Source: RGIG9114 sp045592865 (lineage in GTDB: Bacteria > Bacillota > Clostridia > Oscillospirales > JAGBHD01). From it: a stretch of 29,346 nucleotides of DNA. Shown piece after piece: positions 22,059 through 29,346 of the stretch. Below the pieces are notes generated by a model, which saw nothing but the letters and a program-made list of their open reading frames with translations, had not been told where the DNA came from and made no database searches. Position numbers and translations under genes: made by a program. Positions within the stretch are counted from its first letter, which is position 1, and each line of letters opens with the position of its first letter. Location of the stretch: positions 1-29,346 of the forward strand of contig JAZNVP010000066.1 in NCBI GenBank assembly GCA_045592865.1, read 5' to 3'.

Positions 22059-23726
22059 TTAGAATAATCCGCTTATAACACCGTCTGCGCTAACGTCAAT
22101 TCTCTCAGCCGCAGGAACCTTCGGAAGACCGGGCATTGTCATAATATCACCCGTGAGCACTACGATAAATCCTGCACCCGCCGAAACCTTAACCTTTTTA
22201 ACGGTTATCTTAAAGTTTTCGGGAGCCCCGAGAAGAGTCGGGTCGTCGGAGAAACTGTATTGCGTCTTGGCAACGCAGATAGGAAGCTTTGAGAAACCGT
22301 CCTCGTTAAGCTTTTTGATCTCCTTTTCAGCCGCGGGGGTGAAGATAACGCCGTCGCCGCCGTAAACCTTCTTGGTTACCGCCTCGATCTTTTCTTTGAT
22401 AGAAGCATCGAGCTCATAACTGAAGGTGAAATCATTCTTCTCTTCGCAAAGACGAATAACTTCATGCGCAAGTTCAATTCCGCCATCTCCGCCCTCAGCC
22501 CAAACGTTTGAAAGACAAACGTTAACGCCGAGTTTTTTACACTCATCAATTATTATCTCAACCTCTTTGTCGGTATCGGTCGGGAAACGGTTGATAGCAA
22601 CAACCGAAGGAAGCTTATAAACGTTCTTGATGTTGGAAACGTGGCGAAGAAGATTAGGAATACCCTTCTTTAACGCCTCGATGTTTTCTGAACCGAGTTC
22701 GGTTTTACTGAGTCCGCCGTGCATCTTAAGCGCCCTGATGGTCGCAACGATAACGACCGCATCGGGATTAAGACCGGCATATCTGCACTTGATATCCAAA
22801 AACTTCTCGGCACCGAGATCTGCACCGAAACCTGCCTCGGTAACGGTGTAGTCCGCAAGTTTTAAGGACATCTTGGTCGCCGTAACCGAGTTGCAGCCGT
22901 GAGCAATGTTTGCAAAAGGACCGCCGTGAACAAGCGCAGGAGTTCCCTCCAGGGTCTGAACTAAGTTAGGCTTTATAGCATCCTTCAAAAGTGCCGTCAT
23001 AGCACCTGCGGCACCGATCTCTCCCGCCGTAACGGGTTTTTCGTCGTAGGTGTATCCAACAACTATTCTCGAAAGTCTCTCTTTTAGATCGGTAATCGAA
23101 TTTGAAAGGCAGAGCACCGCCATGATCTCGGAAGCAACCGTAATGTCAAAGCCGTCCTCACGCGGAACGCCGTTGACCCTTCCGCCGAGTCCGTCGGTAA
23201 CAAATCTTAACTGACGGTCGTTCATATCAACGCATCTCTTCCAGGTTATCCTTCTCGGATCAATTCCGAGTCGGTTGCCCTGATAAATGTGGTTGTCAAG
23301 CATAGCCGCAAGAAGATTGTTTGCCGCGCCGATAGCGTGGAAATCTCCCGTAAAATGAAGATTGATATCCTCCATCGGAACGACCTGAGCATATCCGCCG
23401 CCTGCCGCTCCGCCCTTAACTCCGAAAACGGGGCCCAGGGAAGGCTCTCTCAATGCAACGCAAACGTCGGCGCCGATCTTCTTCATTCCGTCGGCAAGGC
23501 CTATAGTTGTGGTGGTTTTACCCTCTCCCGCAGGGGTGGGGGTGATAGCAGTAACAAGAATGAGTTTGCCCTTTTTAGCGCTCTTTTTCTCTAAAAGACT
23601 AAGATCGATCTTTGCTTTATATTTGCCGTATTGCTCAAGATAATCGCCCTCTATTCCGAGAATGTCTGCAATCTCGGTAATAGGCTTCATTTTGACCGAC
23701 TGCGCTATTTCAATATCGCTTTTCAT
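22059..23726 (-). CDS. fhs: Formate-tetrahydrofolate ligase
   Basis: ATP-dependent formation of 10-formyl-tetrahydrofolate from formate, supplying one-carbon units for purine synthesis and, in acetogens, the Wood-Ljungdahl methyl branch. The P-loop-like ATP site TPTPAGEGKTTTT (residues 62-74) and the family sequences REPSLGPVFGVKGGAAGGGYAQ and HFTGDFHAIGAANNLL are complete. Length of 555 is normal. It is the last gene of the operon, 12 bp after purL, so here it is co-expressed with purine genes: PurH uses the product of Fhs as formyl donor. SD AGGAG precedes the ATG. Confidence 0.97.
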   Translation of the reverse strand: MKSDIEIAQSVKMKPITEIADILGIEGDYLEQYGKYKAKIDLSLLEKKSAKKGKLILVTAITPTPAGEGKTTTTIGLADGMKKIGADVCVALREPSLGPVFGVKGGAAGGGYAQVVPMEDINLHFTGDFHAIGAANNLLAAMLDNHIYQGNRLGIDPRRITWKRCVDMNDRQLRFVTDGLGGRVNGVPREDGFDITVASEIMAVLCLSNSITDLKERLSRIVVGYTYDEKPVTAGEIGAAGAMTALLKDAIKPNLVQTLEGTPALVHGGPFANIAHGCNSVTATKMSLKLADYTVTEAGFGADLGAEKFLDIKCRYAGLNPDAVVIVATIRALKMHGGLSKTELGSENIEALKKGIPNLLRHVSNIKNVYKLPSVVAINRFPTDTDKEVEIIIDECKKLGVNVCLSNVWAEGGDGGIELAHEVIRLCEEKNDFTFSYELDASIKEKIEAVTKKVYGGDGVIFTPAAEKEIKKLNEDGFSKLPICVAKTQYSFSDDPTLLGAPENFKITVKKVKVSAGAGFIVVLTGDIMTMPGLPKVPAAERIDVSADGVISGLF

Positions 23727-23738
23727 TCCTAATCTCTC

Positions 23739-26700
23739 CTATTTAAAGTATTTAACAGCAGAACGGAAGATGCCCATATCAAACGAGCCTCCAACGTTCT
23801 TATAAAGACCGTCGCTGATTCTCTCGGAATGACCCATCTTACCAAGAACTCTTCCGTCGGGCGAGGTAATACCCTCAACCGCGAAGAAGCTTCCGTTGGG
23901 ATTAACCGAGATATCCGAAGAAACGTTACCCGAAAGGTCGCAGTATTGGGTTGCAATCTGACCGTTCTCAATAAGCTTCTTCATAACCTCATCACTGGCA
24001 ATAAATCTTCCCTCACCGTGAGAGATCGGAACGGTGTAAATATCCCCTACCTCAGTCTCATAAAGCCAGGGCGACTTATTGGAAGCAATTCGTGTTCTCA
24101 CAAGCATCGACTGATGTCTGCCGATCTCATTATATGTAAGGGTCGGGCTGTTCTCATCCGTTTCGGTAATCTCGCCGTAAGGAACGAGACCGAGTTTAAT
24201 AAGCGCCTGGAAACCGTTACAAATACCGCACATAAGTCCGTCGCGGTTTTTAAGAAGCTCGTTAACCGACTCCCGAACTGCCTCGTTTCTGAAGAACGCA
24301 GTTATGAATTTACCCGAACCGTCGGGCTCGTCGCCGCCTGAGAAACCGCCGGGAATAACTATCATCTGCGCCGATTTAACCTTATCTGCAAAAACCTTGA
24401 CCGACTCTTCAATAGCGCTTGAAGAAAGATTCTTTATAACAAAAATCTCGGGATCTGCACCCGCTCTTCTTGCAGCTGCCGCAGTGTCGTATTCGCAGTT
24501 AGTTCCGGGGAAAACGGGAATAAGAAGCTTAGGTTTAGCCACCTTAATTGATGCCGATCTGTTCTCCGTTCTCTCAAAAGAGATCACCGGAATATCCTGC
24601 TTTTCTGCATCTATGTTGCAGGGGAAAACGTTCTCAAGTCTGTTTTCATAGCCTTCGAGAAGAAGCGAAAGCTCGAGTGTGTCCTCGCCCTTCTTAATAA
24701 CCTCTTCCGAAACGGTCTTACCGAGAAGTGTTGCACCCTCGGGAACCTCTCCCTCTATTTCGACAATGAAGGAACCGTATCTCGTTCCGAAAATAACGTC
24801 GTTAGAAACGTCCGCATATTCAAAGCCAACCGAGTTTCCGATAGCCATCTTGAACACTGCCTCTGCGGCACCGCCAAAGCCTAAAGTGTAAACCGATTTA
24901 GCCTTACCGCTTCTTTGGAGTTCTGTTACCTTATCGTAAACCTTAATAAGCGACTTTGTTTCGGGGATGTTATTTTCGTCATAATCGGGCGAAAGAAGAA
25001 TAACGTTATGTCCTGCCGCCTTGAAGTCGTTTGTTATAACGTCGGAAAGTTTGCCCATCGTAACCGCAAAGGAAACGAGTGTGGGCGGAACGTCGAGCTT
25101 TTCAAAGGTTCCGCTCATCGAGTCCTTACCGCCGATAGACGCCATTTCGAGTTCCATCTGCGCCTTAAACGCACCTAAAAGTGCGGCGCAGGGTTTACCG
25201 TAACGCTCGGGGTTTTTCTGAGGCTTCTCAAAGTATTCCTGGAATGTGAGATAAACTTCTTTTCTGTCAGCACCCGAAGCAATAAGCTTGGAAACCGATT
25301 CAACAACGGCATTGTAAGCACCAATGTAGGGGCTCTTTTCGCTCATATAGGGGTTATATCCCCAAGCCATAAAGGAACAAGTGTCGGTCTCGCCTTTCTC
25401 GACAGATACCTTATTGACCATAGCCTGAGAAGGTGTTAACTGATTTTTTCCGCCGAAAGGCATAATAACCGTTCCCGCTCCGATGGTGGAGTCAAAACGC
25501 TCCGAAAGACCTCTCTTGGAGCAAACGTTAAGATCCTTCGTGAGTTCAATATAGTTCTCTGCAAAGTTATCTGAATATGCCTTTTCATATTTCTCTGATT
25601 TAAGAACAGAAACGTCGGTATGTTTCTCTGCACCGTTGGAATTCAAGAACTCTCTTGAGAGATTAACTATCTCGGTGCCGTTCCAAACCATAACGAGTCT
25701 CGGCTCAACCGTTACCTCAGCAATAAGTGTTGCCTCAAGGTTCTCGCTGTCCGCAATCTCGCAAAATCTCTTAAGATCCTTCTCTTCAACAACAACCGCC
25801 ATTCTCTCCTGAGACTCCGAAATAGCAAGTTCGGTGCCGTCAAGGCCCTCATATTTCTTTGGAACTGCATTAAGATTAATTCTGAGTCCGTCGGCAAGTT
25901 CACCAACCGCAACCGAAACACCGCCGGGGCCGAAGTCATTGCAACGCTTTATAAGACGGGAAGCCTCTTTGTTTCTGAAAAGTCTCTGAAGTTTTCTCTC
26001 TTCAGGTGCATTACCCTTCTGAACCTCTGCTCCGCAACTGGTAAGCGAAGAAGAATCGTGGGATTTAGAGGAACCGGTAGCACCGCCGCAACCGTCGCGG
26101 CCCGTTCTGCCGCCGAGAAGAATAACCTTGTCACCGGCCTCGGGACGTTCACGGCGAACGTTTTCTGCAGGAGCCGCACCGATAACCGCGCCGATCTCCA
26201 TTCTCTTTGCAGCATAGCCGGGGTGATAAAGTTCATCAACCTGACCCGTCGCAAGACCGATCTGGTTACCGTATGAAGAATAACCTGCCGCAGCAGTCGT
26301 AACGATCTTTCTCTGGGGCAGTTTTCCCTTTAAGGTCTCATTCACAGGAACGGTAGGATCTGCTGCACCCGTAACCCTCATCGCCGAGTAAACGTAAGCC
26401 CTTCCTGAAAGCGGGTCTCTTATAGCACCGCCGATGCAGGTAGCCGCGCCGCCGAAGGGTTCGATCTCGGTGGGGTGGTTGTGGGTCTCGTTTTTAAATA
26501 AAAGGAGCCAGTCCTCGTCAACACCGTCAACCGTTACCTTAACCTTAACGGTGCAGGCATTGATCTCTTCCGATTCATCAAGCTTTTCGAGTTTTCCGAC
26601 ACTTCTTAAATATTTTGCGGCAATGGTTCCAATATCCATCATAGTGATAGGCTTAGTCCTCTGGAGCTTCTCTCTGACCGCAAGATATTCTTTATAGGTC

Positions 26701-27431
26701 TCTTCAATAAATTCGTCCTCAAACTCAACCTTATCAATGTTGGTTAAAAAGGTGGTGTGACGGCAGTGATCCGACCAGTAGGTGTCGATCATTCTGATCT
26801 CGGTAATGGTAGGATTTCTGTTCTCGCTCTTGAAATACTCTCTGCAGAAACGAAGATCGTCCGCATCCATCGCAAGAGAATATTTGTTAACGATGTTCTC
26901 AATATCCTCGTCGGTGCTCTCAATAAAACCGTCCATAACGGCAACCGACTCAGGAATATCATATACTGTTTTGAGACTCTCGGGCTTTTCTATCGAAGCC
27001 TCTCTGCTCTCAACGGGGTTGATAACGAAGTTTTTAATAACCTCTTTGTCGTTTTCGGTAATCTCGCCGTAAACTGCATAAACCTTTGCAGTCTTAACAA
27101 CAGGCTTATCCCCTGCCGAAATTATCTGAATACACTGAGCCGCAGAATCTGCCCTCTGATCGAACTGACCGGGAAGATATTCAACGGCAAAAACAAAATC
27201 TGCGTCCGAAAAGGTGGTTTCTTCCGAAACGTTGTCGAGCTGAGGCTCGGAGAAAACGTTTTTCTTTGCAGTTTCAAAAAGTTCCTCTGAAATATCCTCG
27301 GCATCGTATCTGTTTATAACGCGAACCTTTTCAATTCCTTTAACCGAATAGAGATTTTTGAGTTCCTCTCTTAAAGAAGAGGCCTCGTGAGCAAATCTAT
27401 CCTTCTTTTCAACATAAACTCTGTAAACCAC
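23739..27431 (-). CDS. purL: Phosphoribosylformylglycinamidine synthase, single-chain
   Basis: Converts FGAR to FGAM with glutamine and ATP. This is the large single-chain form in which PurS-like, PurL-like and PurQ-like parts are fused (1230 residues, the clade common in Clostridia and Bacteroidetes). The N-terminal ~200 residues are the PurS-like region. The synthetase halves include TYWSDHCRHTTF and FKNETHNHPTEIEPFGGAAT. The C-terminal glutaminase begins near residue 970 with IPVFPGTNCEYD, and its catalytic Cys is in MCGICNGFQ near residue 1068. The GTG start follows AGGGGG, 10 bp after purD. It is the largest gene in the window. Confidence 0.96.
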   Translation of the reverse strand: MVYRVYVEKKDRFAHEASSLREELKNLYSVKGIEKVRVINRYDAEDISEELFETAKKNVFSEPQLDNVSEETTFSDADFVFAVEYLPGQFDQRADSAAQCIQIISAGDKPVVKTAKVYAVYGEITENDKEVIKNFVINPVESREASIEKPESLKTVYDIPESVAVMDGFIESTDEDIENIVNKYSLAMDADDLRFCREYFKSENRNPTITEIRMIDTYWSDHCRHTTFLTNIDKVEFEDEFIEETYKEYLAVREKLQRTKPITMMDIGTIAAKYLRSVGKLEKLDESEEINACTVKVKVTVDGVDEDWLLLFKNETHNHPTEIEPFGGAATCIGGAIRDPLSGRAYVYSAMRVTGAADPTVPVNETLKGKLPQRKIVTTAAAGYSSYGNQIGLATGQVDELYHPGYAAKRMEIGAVIGAAPAENVRRERPEAGDKVILLGGRTGRDGCGGATGSSKSHDSSSLTSCGAEVQKGNAPEERKLQRLFRNKEASRLIKRCNDFGPGGVSVAVGELADGLRINLNAVPKKYEGLDGTELAISESQERMAVVVEEKDLKRFCEIADSENLEATLIAEVTVEPRLVMVWNGTEIVNLSREFLNSNGAEKHTDVSVLKSEKYEKAYSDNFAENYIELTKDLNVCSKRGLSERFDSTIGAGTVIMPFGGKNQLTPSQAMVNKVSVEKGETDTCSFMAWGYNPYMSEKSPYIGAYNAVVESVSKLIASGADRKEVYLTFQEYFEKPQKNPERYGKPCAALLGAFKAQMELEMASIGGKDSMSGTFEKLDVPPTLVSFAVTMGKLSDVITNDFKAAGHNVILLSPDYDENNIPETKSLIKVYDKVTELQRSGKAKSVYTLGFGGAAEAVFKMAIGNSVGFEYADVSNDVIFGTRYGSFIVEIEGEVPEGATLLGKTVSEEVIKKGEDTLELSLLLEGYENRLENVFPCNIDAEKQDIPVISFERTENRSASIKVAKPKLLIPVFPGTNCEYDTAAAARRAGADPEIFVIKNLSSSAIEESVKVFADKVKSAQMIVIPGGFSGGDEPDGSGKFITAFFRNEAVRESVNELLKNRDGLMCGICNGFQALIKLGLVPYGEITETDENSPTLTYNEIGRHQSMLVRTRIASNKSPWLYETEVGDIYTVPISHGEGRFIASDEVMKKLIENGQIATQYCDLSGNVSSDISVNPNGSFFAVEGITSPDGRVLGKMGHSERISDGLYKNVGGSFDMGIFRSAVKYFK

Positions 27432-27441
27432 TTTGTTCCCC

Positions 27442-28701
27442 CTATCTTAAAGCCTCAAGCGCTTTTTTGCCAATGTCTTTTCTGTAAAACTGATTGTCAA
27501 ACGAAATCTTTTGAACCGACTCGTAAGCCTTGTCTAAAGCCTCTTTTAAGGTGTCCGCCGTCTCGGTAACGCCGAGAACCCTTCCACCTGCGGTTAAAAG
27601 TTTTCCGTCAGAGAGCTTTGCTCCTGCTATGTAAACCTTTTCCGCTCCACTATTCTTAATCTCGAAACCGGTCTCATATTTCTGCGGATAACCCTTCGAC
27701 GCCATAATAACGCAGGCCGCCGCACCGGAAGAGAATTCGGTGGGAACCTGGGAAAGTCTTTCTTCCGAAACCGCCATCATAATATCAAAAAGGTCGCTCT
27801 CAAGAAGCGGAAGCACAACCTGAGTCTCGGGATCTCCGAAACGGCAGTTATATTCAATAACCTTAGGTCCGTCTTTTGTGAGCATAAGTCCGAAATAAAG
27901 ACAACCCTTAAAGGGTCTTCCCTCACTGTTCATAGCGTTAACGGTGGGAATGAATATCTTTTCCATGCACTCATTAGCTACCGCTTCTGTGTAGTAAGGG
28001 TTGGGAGCTACCGTTCCCATACCGCCCGTATTAAGTCCTTCGTCATTATCAAGTGCTCTCTTATGGTCCATTGAGGACACCATCGGCCTTATCGTCTTGG
28101 AATCGGTAAAGCAAAGCACCGAAACCTCGGGGCCCGTCAGAAATTCTTCAATAACAATTCTCGAACCGCTCTCTCCGAAAATCTTGTCTTCCATCATGGA
28201 GCGAACTGCCACCTTAGCCTCGTCTATAGTATTCGCTATAACAACACCCTTGCCGAGCGCTAAGCCGTCCGCCTTAATAACAACGGGAACGGGCGATGTC
28301 TCTAAATACTTTAGCGCATCTTCTTCCGTTTCAAAGGTCTCATAAGCGGCGGTAGGAATAGAATATTTTTTCATAAGATTTTTTGAGAAGATCTTGCTTC
28401 CCTCTATTATAGCCGCATTCTTTCTGGGGCCAAAGCACTTAAACCCTTCCGCCTCTAATGCGTCAACCGCGCCAAGCACCAACGGGTCGTCAGGCGCAAC
28501 AACAACAAAATCTGCCGAAACCGACTTTGCCGCTGCGGTAATAGCGTCAATATCCTTAACGTTTCCCGCCAAACAAACAGCGTCTGCCGCAATACCTCCG
28601 TTTCCGGGGAATGCATAGAGCTCTGTTACCTTTTTGCTCTCTTTAAGCTTTTTAATTATGGCGTGCTCGCGTCCACCCGAGCCAACAACCAAAACCTTCA
28701 T
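27442..28701 (-). CDS. purD: Phosphoribosylamine-glycine ligase (GAR synthetase)
   Basis: Joins glycine to phosphoribosylamine, the second step of purine synthesis. N-terminal KVLVVGSGGREHAIIKKL and AVVAPDDPLVLGAVDAL-like sequence mark the first domain. The ATP-grasp core includes VIKADGLALGKGVVIA and the C-terminal part EYNCRFGDPETQVVLPLL, the metal- and ATP-binding end. At 419 residues it is standard. SD GGAGG lies 8 nt before the ATG, 18 bp after the purH gene and 10 bp before purL, so all belong to one operon. Confidence 0.97.
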   Translation of the reverse strand: MKVLVVGSGGREHAIIKKLKESKKVTELYAFPGNGGIAADAVCLAGNVKDIDAITAAAKSVSADFVVVAPDDPLVLGAVDALEAEGFKCFGPRKNAAIIEGSKIFSKNLMKKYSIPTAAYETFETEEDALKYLETSPVPVVIKADGLALGKGVVIANTIDEAKVAVRSMMEDKIFGESGSRIVIEEFLTGPEVSVLCFTDSKTIRPMVSSMDHKRALDNDEGLNTGGMGTVAPNPYYTEAVANECMEKIFIPTVNAMNSEGRPFKGCLYFGLMLTKDGPKVIEYNCRFGDPETQVVLPLLESDLFDIMMAVSEERLSQVPTEFSSGAAACVIMASKGYPQKYETGFEIKNSGAEKVYIAGAKLSDGKLLTAGGRVLGVTETADTLKEALDKAYESVQKISFDNQFYRKDIGKKALEALR

Positions 28702-28719
28702 ATCTAAGTCCTCCGAATA

Positions 28720-29346
28720 TTAATGGTGGAAAAGTCTCATACCGGTAAAGCACATCGACATTCCGTATTTATCGCAGGTCTCTATAACCTGATCGTCGCG
28801 GATAGATCCGCCGGGCTCCGCAATATAAGAAACACCGCTTCTCTTTGCCCTCTCAATGTTATCACCGAAGGGGAAGAAAGCGTCAGAACCTAACGATACT
28901 CCGCTGATAGAATCGAGATAAGCCCTCTTTTCTTCCTCGGTTAAGGGAGTGGGCTTTTCCGAGAAGAACTTCTCCCAGTTTCCGTCTGCCGTTACTTCCT
29001 CGTGATCGCTCGATAGGAAAACGTCAATGCAGTTATCTCTGTCGGGTCTGCCAACGGTTGAAAGGAAAGGAAGAGAAATAACAACGGGGTGCTGACGAAG
29101 ATGCCAGAGATCTGCCTTGCTTCCTGCAAGTCTTGTGCAGAGTATTCTCGACTGCTGACCTGCGCCAACGCCTATTGCCTGACCCTCGTATGCAAAGCAA
29201 ACCGAGTTAGACTGTGTGTATTTTAAGGTTATAAGCGAAATTATAAGGTCTCTTTTTGCCTCATCGGGAAGTTCCTTGTTAGCAGTAACAACGTTGGAAA
29301 GAAGTTCTTCGTTGATCTTAAAGTTGTTTCTTCCCTGCTGGAAGGT
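28720..29346 (-). CDS. purH: AICAR transformylase (PurH C-terminal domain), cut by the window edge
   Basis: The last 208 residues of an AICAR formyltransferase, open to the right edge of the window with its start outside. It transfers a formyl group from 10-formyl-THF to AICAR, giving FAICAR. Diagnostic stretches are TLKYTQSNSVCFAYEGQAIG, GAGQQSRILCTRLAGSKAD, SLGSDAFFPFGDNIERAKRSG and the terminal RLFHH. These resemble the eukaryote-like ATIC/standalone AICARFT version found in Clostridia more than the E. coli PurH type. Whether an IMP cyclohydrolase domain is fused upstream cannot be seen. It is followed 18 bp later by purD and is the most upstream gene of this operon visible. Confidence 0.93.
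   Translation of the reverse strand, partial: TFQQGRNNFKINEELLSNVVTANKELPDEAKRDLIISLITLKYTQSNSVCFAYEGQAIGVGAGQQSRILCTRLAGSKADLWHLRQHPVVISLPFLSTVGRPDRDNCIDVFLSSDHEEVTADGNWEKFFSEKPTPLTEEEKRAYLDSISGVSLGSDAFFPFGDNIERAKRSGVSYIAEPGGSIRDDQVIETCDKYGMSMCFTGMRLFHH

Noticed and set aside
26757..27290. 177-residue plus-strand frame antisense to purL
   Set aside because: purL is intact and conserved on the other strand here, and the frame shows no start signal or recognisable motif.
1..29346. CRISPR arrays, tRNA or rRNA genes, insertion sequences
   Set aside because: No regularly spaced repeats, no tRNA-like cloverleaf with conserved TTCGA arm in a plausible place, no rRNA segments and no transposase were seen on reading both strands.

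Overview
The window looks like the chromosome of an anaerobic, spore-forming Firmicute of class Clostridia, possibly a gut Oscillospirales/Ruminococcaceae-like lineage. This rests on a SpoVT sporulation regulator, a TM1266-family small protein, a short-type LeuC/LeuD pair, a single-chain PurL of about 1230 residues, formate-tetrahydrofolate ligase, strong AGGAGG-type ribosome binding sites and near-consensus sigma-A promoters with 17-bp spacers. The species cannot be named from sequence alone. Almost all genes from 1218 onward are on the minus strand.

Layout. (1) 1-630: the end of a DUF6870-like gene of the kind carried by conjugative elements, then about 330 bp without a convincing gene that holds a hairpin and two copies of a ~38-bp repeat; this looks like the edge of an integrated element. 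(2) 632-1168: spoVT on the plus strand, convergent with a solitary glucuronate isomerase gene (uxaC), with a shared hairpin terminator between them. (3) 2687-5510: a four-gene operon (TM1266-family protein, solute-binding lipoprotein, permease, ATPase). A ~165-nt structured leader with mutually exclusive stem and terminator precedes it, which looks like a riboswitch. (4) 5511-8236: a GntR/YtrA-type operon (repressor, ABC ATPase, membrane subunit, lipoprotein) with a perfect inverted-repeat operator over its -10 box. (5) 8243-21982: a twelve-gene branched-chain amino acid operon, in transcription order ilvB-ilvN-ilvC-ilvD-leuA-leuC-leuD-leuB-ilvE-DUF815 ATPase-ilvA-ridA. It is preceded by a promoter, a 39-codon leader ORF packed with Ile/Leu/Val codons, and an antiterminator/terminator pair. 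(6) 22021-29346: the distal part of a purine operon (purH, cut by the window edge, then purD-purL-fhs) ending in a terminator.

How the genes work together. The ilv/leu operon encodes the full route from threonine and pyruvate to valine, isoleucine and leucine. IlvA makes 2-oxobutyrate and RidA clears its reactive enamine by-product. IlvBN, IlvC, IlvD and IlvE carry out the shared steps, and LeuA/CD/B extend the chain to leucine. The pur operon pairs purine ring-building enzymes with Fhs, which supplies the 10-formyl-tetrahydrofolate used by PurH.

Most of the window is core metabolism. The parts most worth following up are regulatory RNA: the unidentified leader of the TM1266/ABC operon (5322-5474) and the ilv attenuator (21702-21947). 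The element-edge repeats at 449-610 are third.
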